IMG/VR virus record: IMGVR_UViG_3300050821_002584 | Coordinates: 1-25,548 of that record | Length of the DNA stretch: 25,548 nucleotides | Direction: 5' to 3' (one strand) | From: a virus | Shown: positions 4,922 to 10,902 of the stretch, one piece after another | Position numbering within the stretch: position 1 is the first letter of the stretch | Layout: each line of letters opens with the position of its first letter | Translations under genes and position numbers: made by a program | Notes under the pieces: model-generated | What the model was told of the DNA's origin: nothing | Seen by the model: the letters and a program-made list of their open reading frames with translations, nothing else | The model's database searches: none

Positions 4922-5236
4922 TCAATCTAATAAGTTTATTTCATTACCATCTTTCATAATCGCTCTAGCCGTAAGTCCTCTTCTTTTATAAAGTTCTTTA
5001 ATTTCTGGATCTTCAATATAATCTCCTTTAAGTATTTCCCAATCATTAGCTTTCTTATCTTCTTCTGATGGATCTATAAATCCATTATGTAAATCATGAA
5101 CTCTAAATTTATCAAATAACATACAATATCCTGCACATATAAAATCTGAATCAGAATCTAACCAGTTTCTTCTTCTAGCGCATTTATCTTGTGAACGACA
5201 AATTTTAACAGCATCTTCATAACTTAAATTTTTCAT
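4922..5236 (-). CDS. DUF2829-like (Tad2-like) protein, 104 aa
   Basis: The first two thirds follow the DUF2829 layout: an N-terminal LSYEDAVKICRSQ helix, then KCARRRNW at the GKK-x-R-x-x-W position, a strand region, and PSEEDKKANDWEIL at the closing DDWE position (residues about 56-69). A C-terminal extension (ELYKRRGLTARAIMKDGNEI) is extra. If the assignment holds, this is the second such protein in the window and could, like Tad2, sequester a defence signalling nucleotide. Evidence is motif-level only. The gene is preceded by GAGGAAATAGT. Confidence 0.5.
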   Translation of the reverse strand: MKNLSYEDAVKICRSQDKCARRRNWLDSDSDFICAGYCMLFDKFRVHDLHNGFIDPSEEDKKANDWEILKGDYIEDPEIKELYKRRGLTARAIMKDGNEINLLD

Positions 5237-5245
5237 ACTATTTCC

Positions 5246-5395
5246 TCAATTAATTGATTTCAAACTATCAAACTTAGGTGGATTACAAGCACATTCTTCG
5301 CATACACAAAATGCAGGAACCTGTTCATCCATATTAATAAAAGTAGCTCTTATTTCTTCTTGGTGTTTATCTCCCATACATTCAACGCATATCAT
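5246..5395 (-). CDS. Cys-rich 49-aa protein
   Basis: It starts in an ATGA overlap with the stop of the preceding gene. Six cysteines lie in two groups, C3/C6 (CVEC) and C30/C32/C35/C37 (CVCEECAC), suggesting a small zinc-bound fold. The family is not recognised. It belongs to the same coupled series of small genes as its neighbours. Confidence 0.5.
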   Translation of the reverse strand: MICVECMGDKHQEEIRATFINMDEQVPAFCVCEECACNPPKFDSLKSIN

Positions 5396-5640
5396 TCATC
5401 ATCTCCTTTATTTGCATAATAAATAGATTTTCCCCTAGCTGTTTTTCTCATCGATCTCATATGTCTCATTATTAACAAACCAAGATCATCATTTTCTATT
5501 TGGCATATCTCTATACATCTTTCAATACTCGAATCATCGATATTGTTATCATCCAGAACAACATGACAATTTCCACCAGCTAAATTTCCAGGAAGTGAAT
5601 AATACTGTTTTATTAATTTTGATAATTCTACTGAATCCAT
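5392..5640 (-). CDS. Conserved-looking phage hypothetical protein, 82 aa
   Basis: The core YYSLPGNLAGGNCHVVLDDNNIDD (residues 13-36) looks like a motif seen in many small phage proteins of unknown function. It is followed by SIERCIEICQ and a helical C-terminal part with MRHMRSMRKTARGK. The product is soluble and no enzymatic motif can be named. It starts at ATG 5640 shortly after the upstream gene and overlaps the next gene by 4 nt. Confidence 0.65.
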   Translation of the reverse strand: MDSVELSKLIKQYYSLPGNLAGGNCHVVLDDNNIDDSSIERCIEICQIENDDLGLLIMRHMRSMRKTARGKSIYYANKGDDE

Positions 5641-5656
5641 CTAAAAATCCCCCTTC

Positions 5657-5992
5657 TCAATAATTTTCAATTCTAAATTTTACATTACAATCGGTGCACT
5701 GATGTTTTGTTCCTATTTTTATATATCTTCCATTTTCGTCAGCAATTGGTTGATTATATATTTCATGTGTTTTCCAAATAGTTTCTTGAGGGTAAGGAAA
5801 GTTAGTTTTAGTTTGTTTACCACAATATCCACAATTAACTTCAGCATAGTAATCATTAAAAAAAATTATATTTTTCCCATCTAACTCCACAACATATCTT
5901 TTATTTTTAATATCAAACTTAAAAGAAGTCACTTTAGAACCAACTAATTCAAATCCATCTCTATCCGTACTACATTGAAATAAATTATCCAA
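5657..5992 (-). CDS. Zinc-ribbon hypothetical protein, TTG start
   Basis: The product is 111 aa. It has a beta-rich N-terminal half and two CxxC pairs, CGYC (54/57) and CTDC (98/101), fitting one zinc ribbon. The start appears to be TTG at 5992: it overlaps the upstream stop (TAATTG), GGAGA lies 6 nt before it, and no ATG is available before the conserved part. Function is unknown. Confidence 0.6.
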   Translation of the reverse strand: MDNLFQCSTDRDGFELVGSKVTSFKFDIKNKRYVVELDGKNIIFFNDYYAEVNCGYCGKQTKTNFPYPQETIWKTHEIYNQPIADENGRYIKIGTKHQCTDCNVKFRIENY

Positions 5993-6316
5993 TTAAAAAT
6001 CTCCTCTCTTAACAATTTCAATCTCAACTGGATATAAATCTTCCACCATCTTCTTCTTAATTTTAAAAGTGTCTGTTTCGACTCCTTTCACATCAACCAC
6101 CCTAACGCTACCGTCAGACATGAATAATAAGTAATCAGTTATGTATTTTGTTCCCCCTGGAAGATGGAAAGGTACCTGCTTCAAAAAGAACAAAACTTCT
6201 CCAGACTTAACTAACAATTCAAGGTGCTTAAAATATTTCCATTCCAAGGTGCTCGCAAACCTATTGCCATCATCCATAACCGGTTTAGCTTTGAACTTGT
6301 GTCCTAATCTTCTCAT
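5993..6316 (-). CDS. DUF1064-type endonuclease (PD-(D/E)XK fold)
   Basis: The sequence follows the DUF1064 phage nuclease pattern: KFKAKPVMDDGNRFASTLEWKYF with the first acidic residue (E25), QVPFHLPGG, then YITDYLLF (D61) and VRVVDVKG (D75, K77), which form the PD-(D/E)XK metal-binding core, followed by FKIKKKM. Such proteins are common next to phage replication genes and are thought to be structure-specific endonucleases or resolvases. At 107 aa it is a typical size. It starts in an ATGA overlap with the upstream small gene. Confidence 0.8.
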   Translation of the reverse strand: MRRLGHKFKAKPVMDDGNRFASTLEWKYFKHLELLVKSGEVLFFLKQVPFHLPGGTKYITDYLLFMSDGSVRVVDVKGVETDTFKIKKKMVEDLYPVEIEIVKRGDF

Positions 6317-6510
6317 TTTTTATCCCTCACTTCGGTCAACCTAGGAAATCCAAAACCATCATCAATATCATTATCTATATTATCTAAAATTGGAGCATAT
6401 CTTTTATTGAAATGATCTATTTGTGATTGACTTAATTCTTTACCATCTTTCTCATACATTTTTTTCAAAAACATTAAAGACATTTCAGCATTGGTTACAA
6501 ACCTACTCAT
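6313..6510 (-). CDS. Hypothetical 65-aa protein
   Basis: The ATG at 6510 follows AAAGGGGATTGT. The product is helical and charged (TNAEMSLMFLKKMYEKDGKELSQ, then DNIDNDIDDGFGFPRL). No known domain is recognised. It overlaps the nuclease gene by 4 nt (ATGA), so it may be a partner or simply coupled. Confidence 0.55.
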   Translation of the reverse strand: MSRFVTNAEMSLMFLKKMYEKDGKELSQSQIDHFNKRYAPILDNIDNDIDDGFGFPRLTEVRDKK

Positions 6511-6576
6511 ACAATCCCCTTTAAACGAATTTTAATGTATCGCCATTAAATTATTATTACCTCTTAACCTACTTAC

Positions 6577-7179
6577 CTATCCCAAGGCGTCAATCACGTC
6601 CTGGTCGCTATATTTAATTAACTCACGAATCAACTTTAAGTCATCCAAACCAGGATGGAAGATTCGTGCTTTCTTTTTTAACTCCGTAAACAGACTTGCT
6701 ACGCCCATCCATGTCTTATCTGGATAAATATTTTTCAATCTCTTGCAAATCTCTGCGCCTTCATCAATAATCGTTCGAACATGAGCGTTAGTTACATGCG
6801 CATTCTTAGGTTTTTCAAACTTAAGCACTTCTTCTGCCCACGGAGTTTTTGAACTTCCCTTATAGGACATGCATAGTTGTTTAAATTCTGCAACATCAGG
6901 ACACCATGCGAATTTATCAACACAATCTTCCATCGCTCTGCTAACATATTCATCTTCAATCCCGTATAAATGCGTAGCCCAAAGATTAATAGCCGAATCG
7001 ACTTGTTGTGTCGTATTGTAAATATTGGCCGTCTTCGCTGGGTAAGCTGTTTTCAAATAAGCGATTATCTTCTTGGCTCTCTCGTAACTTTCTCTCTTCA
7101 TCTTCTCGGATGCTGTCGAGTAAGTATTGCGTTGCATCGAACTTTCCATTTTTTCCAATATATTTACTATCTTTTCCAT
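6577..7179 (-). CDS. Phage replication protein P-like (helicase loader)
   Basis: The chosen start is ATG 7179, which has AAGGAG 7 nt upstream. The frame is open further to 7224 but without a comparable site. The 200-aa product resembles the lambda P family: a short helical N terminus, AYPAKTANIYNTTQQVDSAINLWATHL, and the CPDVAEFKQLC motif that in relatives reads like PSPAEFRALC, then a Lys-rich C-terminal half. P-type proteins recruit and load the host replicative helicase at the phage origin. The first 194 nt lie inside the 3' end of the O-like gene in another frame, a much longer overlap than in lambda. Confidence 0.75.
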   Translation of the reverse strand: MEKIVNILEKMESSMQRNTYSTASEKMKRESYERAKKIIAYLKTAYPAKTANIYNTTQQVDSAINLWATHLYGIEDEYVSRAMEDCVDKFAWCPDVAEFKQLCMSYKGSSKTPWAEEVLKFEKPKNAHVTNAHVRTIIDEGAEICKRLKNIYPDKTWMGVASLFTELKKKARIFHPGLDDLKLIRELIKYSDQDVIDALG

Positions 7180-7891
7180 GAGACGCTCCTTGTGATTTAA
7201 CTTCAAAAAACCCTTGCCATCCATGAGCTATGCTTTGGTCTATCACTTGTATGATGTCTTGCCCTTCACTTCTCAGTTTATCCAATATCTTTATTGACTT
7301 CTTTTGAGCCAAGTCAGACATTGGTTTTTTAATCTGTTTACGATGCTGTTTAAATTCTTCCCATGTTTCGCTTGGTAGCCAATCAGGTAAAACGATGGGG
7401 TCTACCGCTAAAGCAACCTGTTTTTTAGGTTGCGCCTTTTGTATATCTTTATTATTTGTATTTATATCTTTTATATTTGTATTTGTAGGGGGCTGATAGC
7501 CACATCCTGATACAACAGGTTGTGGCATTTCACGGGTACCCGTATTTTCAGGGTAGTGGATAAGGTTGTCACACATAAATTTAGATCCATTTTTTATCAC
7601 TATAATAACTTTGTCTATTTTTCCATCTTCGTGTCTTAACGTTTTGTGCTCTAATAGATTGTTTTTCTTTAAAGAGGATAAAGTTTTTTCAGTCTTGTCT
7701 TTTCCCCATTTAAACTTATTCATTATATATTTTTTGTTCACAGACCAATCTTTTGGCAGGCTCATAAGATGTGCCCACAAAGCTAAGGCATCAGCACTTT
7801 CGGTAAAATTTTGCAAAACATTATTTGGAAGTGAGGTATATGGAATGTGTTCTACTTCCCAAGATGATGAATCATATTTTTCAATGCTCAT
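6986..7891 (-). CDS. Phage replication initiator (O-like, winged-helix plus DnaT-like region)
   Basis: The product is 301 aa. The N-terminal part (about 20-105) fits a winged-helix domain: PNNVLQNFTESADALALWAHLMS, DWSVNKKYIMNKF, KTEKTLSSLKKNNLLEH. An Asn/Thr/Lys-rich linker (about 130-160) follows, then a C-terminal region WEEFKQHRKQIKKPMSDLAQKKSI...SIAHGWQGFFEVK (about 178-235) typical of phage O/DnaT-type replisome organisers. It should bind the origin and recruit the P-like loader encoded next. The last 65 codons overlap the P-like gene, and the linker DNA holds iteron-like repeats. The start overlaps the upstream gene by 4 nt. Confidence 0.8.
   Translation of the reverse strand: MSIEKYDSSSWEVEHIPYTSLPNNVLQNFTESADALALWAHLMSLPKDWSVNKKYIMNKFKWGKDKTEKTLSSLKKNNLLEHKTLRHEDGKIDKVIIVIKNGSKFMCDNLIHYPENTGTREMPQPVVSGCGYQPPTNTNIKDINTNNKDIQKAQPKKQVALAVDPIVLPDWLPSETWEEFKQHRKQIKKPMSDLAQKKSIKILDKLRSEGQDIIQVIDQSIAHGWQGFFEVKSQGASHGKDSKYIGKNGKFDATQYLLDSIREDEERKLRESQEDNRLFENSLPSEDGQYLQYDTTSRFGY
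7442..7482 (-). repeat. Iteron-like direct repeats inside the O-like gene (candidate origin)
   Basis: Two 20-bp A/T-rich direct repeats lie at 7442-7461 and 7463-7482, starting 21 bp apart, with a further partial ATTTGTA after them. They encode the Asn/Thr/Lys-rich linker of the O-like protein. In lambda the origin iterons also lie within gene O. The origin role here is inference, since low-complexity coding could also give this pattern. Confidence 0.4.
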
Positions 7892-8061
7892 AATTTATCC
7901 TTTGATTTAAATTCGTAATCCCTTATCTTAGCATCACCAGCATCTCCATTTCTCATTAGTCTTCTTAAATGAGTAGGACAAAGTTGATGCTTTTTCGTGT
8001 AATATGGTCTGTCGCATCCTCTTAATTTACATTTCAACTTGTAGGTTTTTTTCATTTTCAT
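7888..8061 (-). CDS. Small zinc-finger protein (CxxxxC...CxxH type)
   Basis: The pattern C-x4-C-D-R-P-x-Y-x6-L-C-P-x-H-L-R-R-x-x-R-N-G-D (CKLRGCDRPYYTKKHQLCPTHLRRLMRNGD) is a short zinc-binding unit seen alone or at the N terminus of phage HNH endonucleases. Here there is no HNH domain. I place the start at ATG 8061, or the ATG two codons on; the frame is open to 8106 but begins there without a clear ribosome binding site. It overlaps the O-like gene by 4 nt and is probably the first gene of that operon. Confidence 0.65.
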   Translation of the reverse strand: MKMKKTYKLKCKLRGCDRPYYTKKHQLCPTHLRRLMRNGDAGDAKIRDYEFKSKDKL

Positions 8062-8180
8062 CTCTTTACTAATATAGATAAATGTTTTAACATTATGGTA
8101 CATCAATTTATCAAAAAAGGAAATATATTTATGACGATATCTTATAGTGTAAAATAAATGTTTAATTAAAGGAGAATCCT

Positions 8181-8351
8181 ATGAATGAACACAATTATGT
8201 AAAACCTAAGATGGTCAAAGATCCACGTAATCCTATTGTTAAACCGCCATTAGACAATGAATGCTTGAACCACGAATCAGGCATGCATAGCAATGACCCT
8301 AATGTTGTATGTAATGAAAATGGTAAATTAGACCGTGGAAGAAGTTATTAA
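8181..8351 (+). CDS. Lone plus-strand 56-aa protein
   Basis: A strong ribosome binding site (AAAGGAGAATCCT) precedes the ATG at 8181. The product MNEHNYVKPKMVKDPRNPIV... is polar and Pro/Asn-rich with two Cys and a basic end, and no domain is recognised. Minus-strand genes lie on both sides and a strong terminator follows. An A/T-rich stretch just upstream (TATAGT at 8143, TAAAAT at 8150) may hold its promoter, but no clear -35 box is visible. Confidence 0.6.
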   Translation: MNEHNYVKPKMVKDPRNPIVKPPLDNECLNHESGMHSNDPNVVCNENGKLDRGRSY

Positions 8352-8407
8352 GTTGTGATATAGTGTTAATGAAATCCATGAAATTTTCTTTCCTATACAT
8401 GATTCCC

Positions 8408-8437
8408 ACCCCTGATACCACAGGGGTTCTTTTTATT
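8408..8437 (+). terminator. Rho-independent terminator
   Basis: A perfect 7-bp stem ACCCCTG/CAGGGGT with a 6-nt loop is followed by TCTTTTTATT. It ends transcription of the lone plus-strand gene and overlaps the 3' end of the repressor gene on the other strand. Confidence 0.85.
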
Positions 8438-8645
8438 CTTCTGGTCTTAAATCTTCAAGTGCAACTACAATATTCTTTAATTGCATTAATCTAATTATCT
8501 TATAGCATACGCGCAAAGATGGTTTTCTTTTTCCTGTTTCATAGTTGGACAATGTTGATTGCCTCATCGATAAAATCTTAGCAAATTCCTCCTGGCTTAA
8601 TTCTAGATGATGTCTAATGTTTTTAAATATTACAGACGAGCTCAT
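8433..8645 (-). CDS. Xre/Cro-family transcriptional repressor
   Basis: The product is 70 aa, essentially one HTH_3/Xre domain: IRHHLELSQEEFAKILSMRQSTLSNYETGKRKPSLRVCYKII. The recognition helix is about MRQSTLSNYET (27-37), and the YETGKRKPS turn is typical. There is no C-terminal dimerisation or cleavage domain, so it is Cro-like or a minimal repressor rather than a full CI. GAGGAG lies upstream of the ATG. It diverges from the recombination operon and most likely binds the operator region at 8720-8789. Confidence 0.85.
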   Translation of the reverse strand: MSSSVIFKNIRHHLELSQEEFAKILSMRQSTLSNYETGKRKPSLRVCYKIIRLMQLKNIVVALEDLRPEE

Positions 8646-8715
8646 TTTAACTCCTCGATATGGCTATTTGAGATATAATATACGAAAATCATTTAAAATA
8701 ATAGTGATAAAGGTA

Positions 8716-8744
8716 TTGCATTGAATATTTCAATATGCCATAAT
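8716..8744 (+). promoter_or_regulatory. Rightward early promoter
   Basis: TTGCAT (8716-8721) and CATAAT (8739-8744) are separated by 17 nt, giving a start near 8750 and a leader of about 55 nt before the first gene of the rightward operon. The spacer holds the palindrome at 8720-8734, as expected for a repressor-controlled phage promoter. Confidence 0.55.
8720..8734. promoter_or_regulatory. Palindromic operator candidate
   Basis: ATTGAA-TAT-TTCAAT is a perfect 6+6 inverted repeat lying between the -35 and -10 boxes of the rightward promoter. A dimeric Xre protein bound here would block RNA polymerase. Confidence 0.55.
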
Positions 8745-8758
8745 ACGTTTGTGTTTGA

Positions 8759-8789
8759 CGGTAATTAACCGGTAACTAACGGTAATTAA
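8759..8789 (+). repeat. Three tandem 10-bp repeats, CGGTAAYTAA
   Basis: Copies at 8759-8768, 8770-8779 and 8780-8789 (the middle one has C for T) lie head to tail at helical spacing, downstream of the probable start site. They could be binding sites for a second regulator or a leader element in the mRNA. Confidence 0.6.
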
Positions 8790-8806
8790 GAAAAAAGGAC
8801 ATGGAT

Positions 8807-8983
8807 ATGAACGACATTACAACTAGAGAAGCTGTAGCAAGGGTTTTAGAAAGAATGGGTTTTAAAGAGTTAGCTAAAGATGCTAGAGATGAAAAAACTA
8901 ATATCATAGGTTATATAAATTATATAAAGCATAAAAACAATAAGAGCACAGAGTTAAGAGATTTTATTGAATATTATCTATAG
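8807..8983 (+). CDS. Hypothetical 58-aa protein, first gene of the rightward operon
   Basis: The preferred start is ATG 8807, 8 nt after AAGGA. An in-frame ATG at 8801 is too close to that site. The product (NDITTREAVARVLERMGFKELAKDARDEK...) is helical and charged, with no named domain. Its place directly behind the operator region makes it the first protein made on derepression. Confidence 0.6.
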   Translation: MNDITTREAVARVLERMGFKELAKDARDEKTNIIGYINYIKHKNNKSTELRDFIEYYL

Positions 8984-8992
8984 GAGATTGAT

Positions 8993-9337
8993 ATGCAGAC
9001 ATTAAAGGAAGCCAGAAAGTACGCATATGATTTAGTGGCAGATGGAAAGACGCAATATCACATGTTAGATGATTTTGAGAAATCATGTTTAACAGGATTA
9101 ATTATAAATTCAACAGATAAAATACATATTTGGGAGTACATAACTGAAGCTGATTATAAAAATGAATTGCCAGTTATGTTGTCGGAGTGGTTGTGGACTG
9201 GAAGTAAAGATTTAGGTAATCACATATTAGAAACATTAAAAAATAATTCAGTTCTATATGCGTCTAAAGAATCAATAAGAATATTAGAAGAACAAGTTAA
9301 AGAATGGGAGTTAGATAAAAAATTAAATCACGAGTAA
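8993..9337 (+). CDS. Hypothetical 114-aa protein
   Basis: It follows the preceding gene by 9 nt with TAGGAGATTGAT before the ATG. The product is acidic and helical (LKEARKYAYDLVADGKTQYHMLDDFEKSCLTG, later SIRILEEQVKEWELDKKL). No family is recognised. Its place between the operator and the recombination pair suggests an early function. Confidence 0.65.
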   Translation: MQTLKEARKYAYDLVADGKTQYHMLDDFEKSCLTGLIINSTDKIHIWEYITEADYKNELPVMLSEWLWTGSKDLGNHILETLKNNSVLYASKESIRILEEQVKEWELDKKLNHE

Positions 9338-9357
9338 TCTACAGCCACGGAGGGCTT

Positions 9358-9441
9358 ATGAATTATTTTACTGACATTTTTTGGTTAATAATTGTATTTG
9401 GATTAGTTTATATATCATTAAGAATTGTAACGGGATTTTAG
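9358..9441 (+). CDS. Single-helix membrane peptide, 27 aa
   Basis: A very strong site (CACGGAGGGCTT) precedes the ATG at 9358. Almost the whole product, NYFTDIFWLIIVFGLVYISL, is a membrane helix with a short basic end. It ends 8 nt before the Sak4-like start. Function is unknown, but the strong ribosome binding site supports translation despite the size. Confidence 0.5.
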   Translation: MNYFTDIFWLIIVFGLVYISLRIVTGF

Positions 9442-9449
9442 GAGATTTC

Positions 9450-10121
9450 ATGAGCAATACAATTTTGATCATAGGAGAGTCCGGGAGTGGAAAAAGCACT
9501 TCCTTAAGAAATTTGAATCATGAAGAAACATTTCTAATAAATGTATTAGATAAACCATTACCTTTTCGAGGTTATAAGAAAAATTATATAAGAACGGCCA
9601 CAAAAGAAAGAAAAGTTAATTATTTTGCTACAGACAATTACGATTCAATAATACGCGCATTACGTAAAATCAACGAGGAGAGGTTAGATATTAGAAATGT
9701 CATTATAGACGATTTCCAGTATGTCATGGCTAACGAGTTCATGAAGCGTGCTACTGAGCGTGGATTTGATAAATTCACTGAAATAGGTCAGCACGCATGG
9801 AATATAGTAAATACCCTGATTGGGATACGTGAAAACATAGATTGTTTTGTTCTGTCTCACACAGATACCGATGCTACAGGAAAGGTTAAGCCTAAGACTA
9901 TTGGAAAGATGCTAGACGATAAAATTACCCTGGAGGGTATGTTTACTACTGTTCTACATGCTTTGATTTTAGATGGTAAATATAAGTTTTTGACACAAAA
10001 CGATGGAACTCATGTTGCTAAGTCACCCATGGGAATGTTCGATAATAAGTTAATAGATAATGATTTAATGCAAGTAAAAGAAAGAATGAGTGTTTATTTT
10101 AATGAAGATATTAACCAATAA
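9450..10121 (+). CDS. Sak4-like phage recombinase / AAA_24 ATP-binding protein
   Basis: The product is 223 aa from ATG 9450 (TAGGAGATTTC upstream). It has a Walker A motif GESGSGKST (9-17), a Walker B motif VIIDDFQ (84-90) and the later FVLSHTD segment (sensor-like), matching the phage AAA_24/Sak4 group, which has a RecA-like core without the RecA N- and C-terminal parts. Sak4 proteins promote single-strand annealing and recombination and work with a phage SSB. The gene directly downstream supplies a protein with an SSB-type tip, which supports this reading over a generic ATPase. Confidence 0.8.
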   Translation: MSNTILIIGESGSGKSTSLRNLNHEETFLINVLDKPLPFRGYKKNYIRTATKERKVNYFATDNYDSIIRALRKINEERLDIRNVIIDDFQYVMANEFMKRATERGFDKFTEIGQHAWNIVNTLIGIRENIDCFVLSHTDTDATGKVKPKTIGKMLDDKITLEGMFTTVLHALILDGKYKFLTQNDGTHVAKSPMGMFDNKLIDNDLMQVKERMSVYFNEDINQ

Positions 10122-10131
10122 GGAAAATTTA

Positions 10132-10527
10132 ATGAATACAGATATTGATTATGAACCAATGAGTGAAGAAGAAGCGTTAGGGTTACTACCTAAGGGTGAT
10201 TACGAAGCCACTATTACAGCAGCAGAAAACAAGCATAGCAAAGAAGGAAAAAAGTATGTTGTTTTCACATTAGAAGCTAGAGGTGTTGAGTTAACAACAT
10301 GGTGTACTTTCCCATTTATGTTTAAGCACGCAGCTGAAGCTATTGGTTGTGGTGAAAAGTACGAAAACAAAACGATTAGATTGTCAGATTTCCCAGGTAA
10401 AAAGTTAGTTATTCGAGTTAATATTAAAGAAGGTAATGAGCAATACCCAAGACCAAAGAATGTCGTTTTTGATTTCAAAGCTTTAAAACAAGATAGCTCA
10501 CCATTTAATGATGACATTGGTTTTTAA
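10132..10527 (+). CDS. DUF669-like, SSB-type single-strand DNA-binding protein
   Basis: The product is 131 aa. It starts DYEPMSEEEALGLLPKGDYEATITAAENKHSKEGKKYVVFTLE, the usual opening of DUF669 phage proteins with an OB-like beta core, and has FPGKKLVIRVNIKEG in the middle. It ends SSPFNDDIGF, an acidic aromatic tip very like the DDDIPF tail with which bacterial SSB binds partner proteins. An ssDNA-binding role is inferred from this tail, the fold pattern and its position after the Sak4-like gene. The chosen ATG at 10132 follows AAGGAAAATTTA. Confidence 0.75.
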   Translation: MNTDIDYEPMSEEEALGLLPKGDYEATITAAENKHSKEGKKYVVFTLEARGVELTTWCTFPFMFKHAAEAIGCGEKYENKTIRLSDFPGKKLVIRVNIKEGNEQYPRPKNVVFDFKALKQDSSPFNDDIGF

Positions 10528-10542
10528 TAAAGGAGGCGTGGC

Positions 10543-10797
10543 ATGAAGTTTGTAAATGTTTGTGTTTTAGCTTTAATGTTAGCAGTCACAGGTTGTTCAA
10601 CAACACAGAATCAAGTTTTATACGGTTCAGCATTGGGTTCATTGGGTGGTTTGCTTGGCGCTCAATTTGGCGGTGGTTCAGCTCAGGCTGTGTCAGGATC
10701 AGCAGGCGCATTGCTCGGAATAGCACTAGGATCTACTCTTGGTAGAACAGTAGATGATGTTGAAAAGTTAAAAGAAAAGTCAGTTATTGTAAATTAA
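10543..10797 (+). CDS. Glycine-zipper outer-membrane lipoprotein
   Basis: A short basic N terminus, a hydrophobic stretch and the lipobox AVTGC (C18) mark a signal-peptidase-II lipoprotein. Residues 28-67 are a glycine/alanine zipper (GSALGSLGGLLGAQFGGGSAQAVSGSAGALLGIALGS), a two-helix hairpin seen in SlyB-like and other envelope lipoproteins. A Lys/Glu tail follows. AAAGGAGGCGTGGC gives strong translation. Phage lipoproteins are often superinfection-exclusion or envelope factors; that role is inference. It is the last gene before a weak hairpin. Confidence 0.75.
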   Translation: MKFVNVCVLALMLAVTGCSTTQNQVLYGSALGSLGGLLGAQFGGGSAQAVSGSAGALLGIALGSTLGRTVDDVEKLKEKSVIVN

Positions 10798-10811
10798 TAT
10801 CCACTAATATA

Positions 10812-10832
10812 GGAGGGGTTAAAAGCCCCTTC
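10812..10832 (+). terminator. Weak terminator hairpin
   Basis: GGAGGGG pairs with CCCCTTC (one G-T pair) around a 7-nt loop. The downstream TACCCTTCT is a poor U-tract, so termination may be partial. Confidence 0.35.
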
Positions 10833-10902
10833 TACCCTTCTAGCTGTCATAATATTAAAGTTATACAATAGGTCTGTTATTAAACAACCAAATGGACTAT
10901 TT

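Noticed and set aside
7566-7910. Plus-strand 114-aa frame opposite the replication initiator
   Set aside because: It is antisense to a well supported gene, and has no start context or recognisable domain.
8433-8645. Full CI-type repressor or lysogeny module
   Set aside because: The protein is only the HTH domain, with no cleavage or dimerisation part, and no integrase, excisionase or attachment site is seen in the window. Lifestyle is left open.
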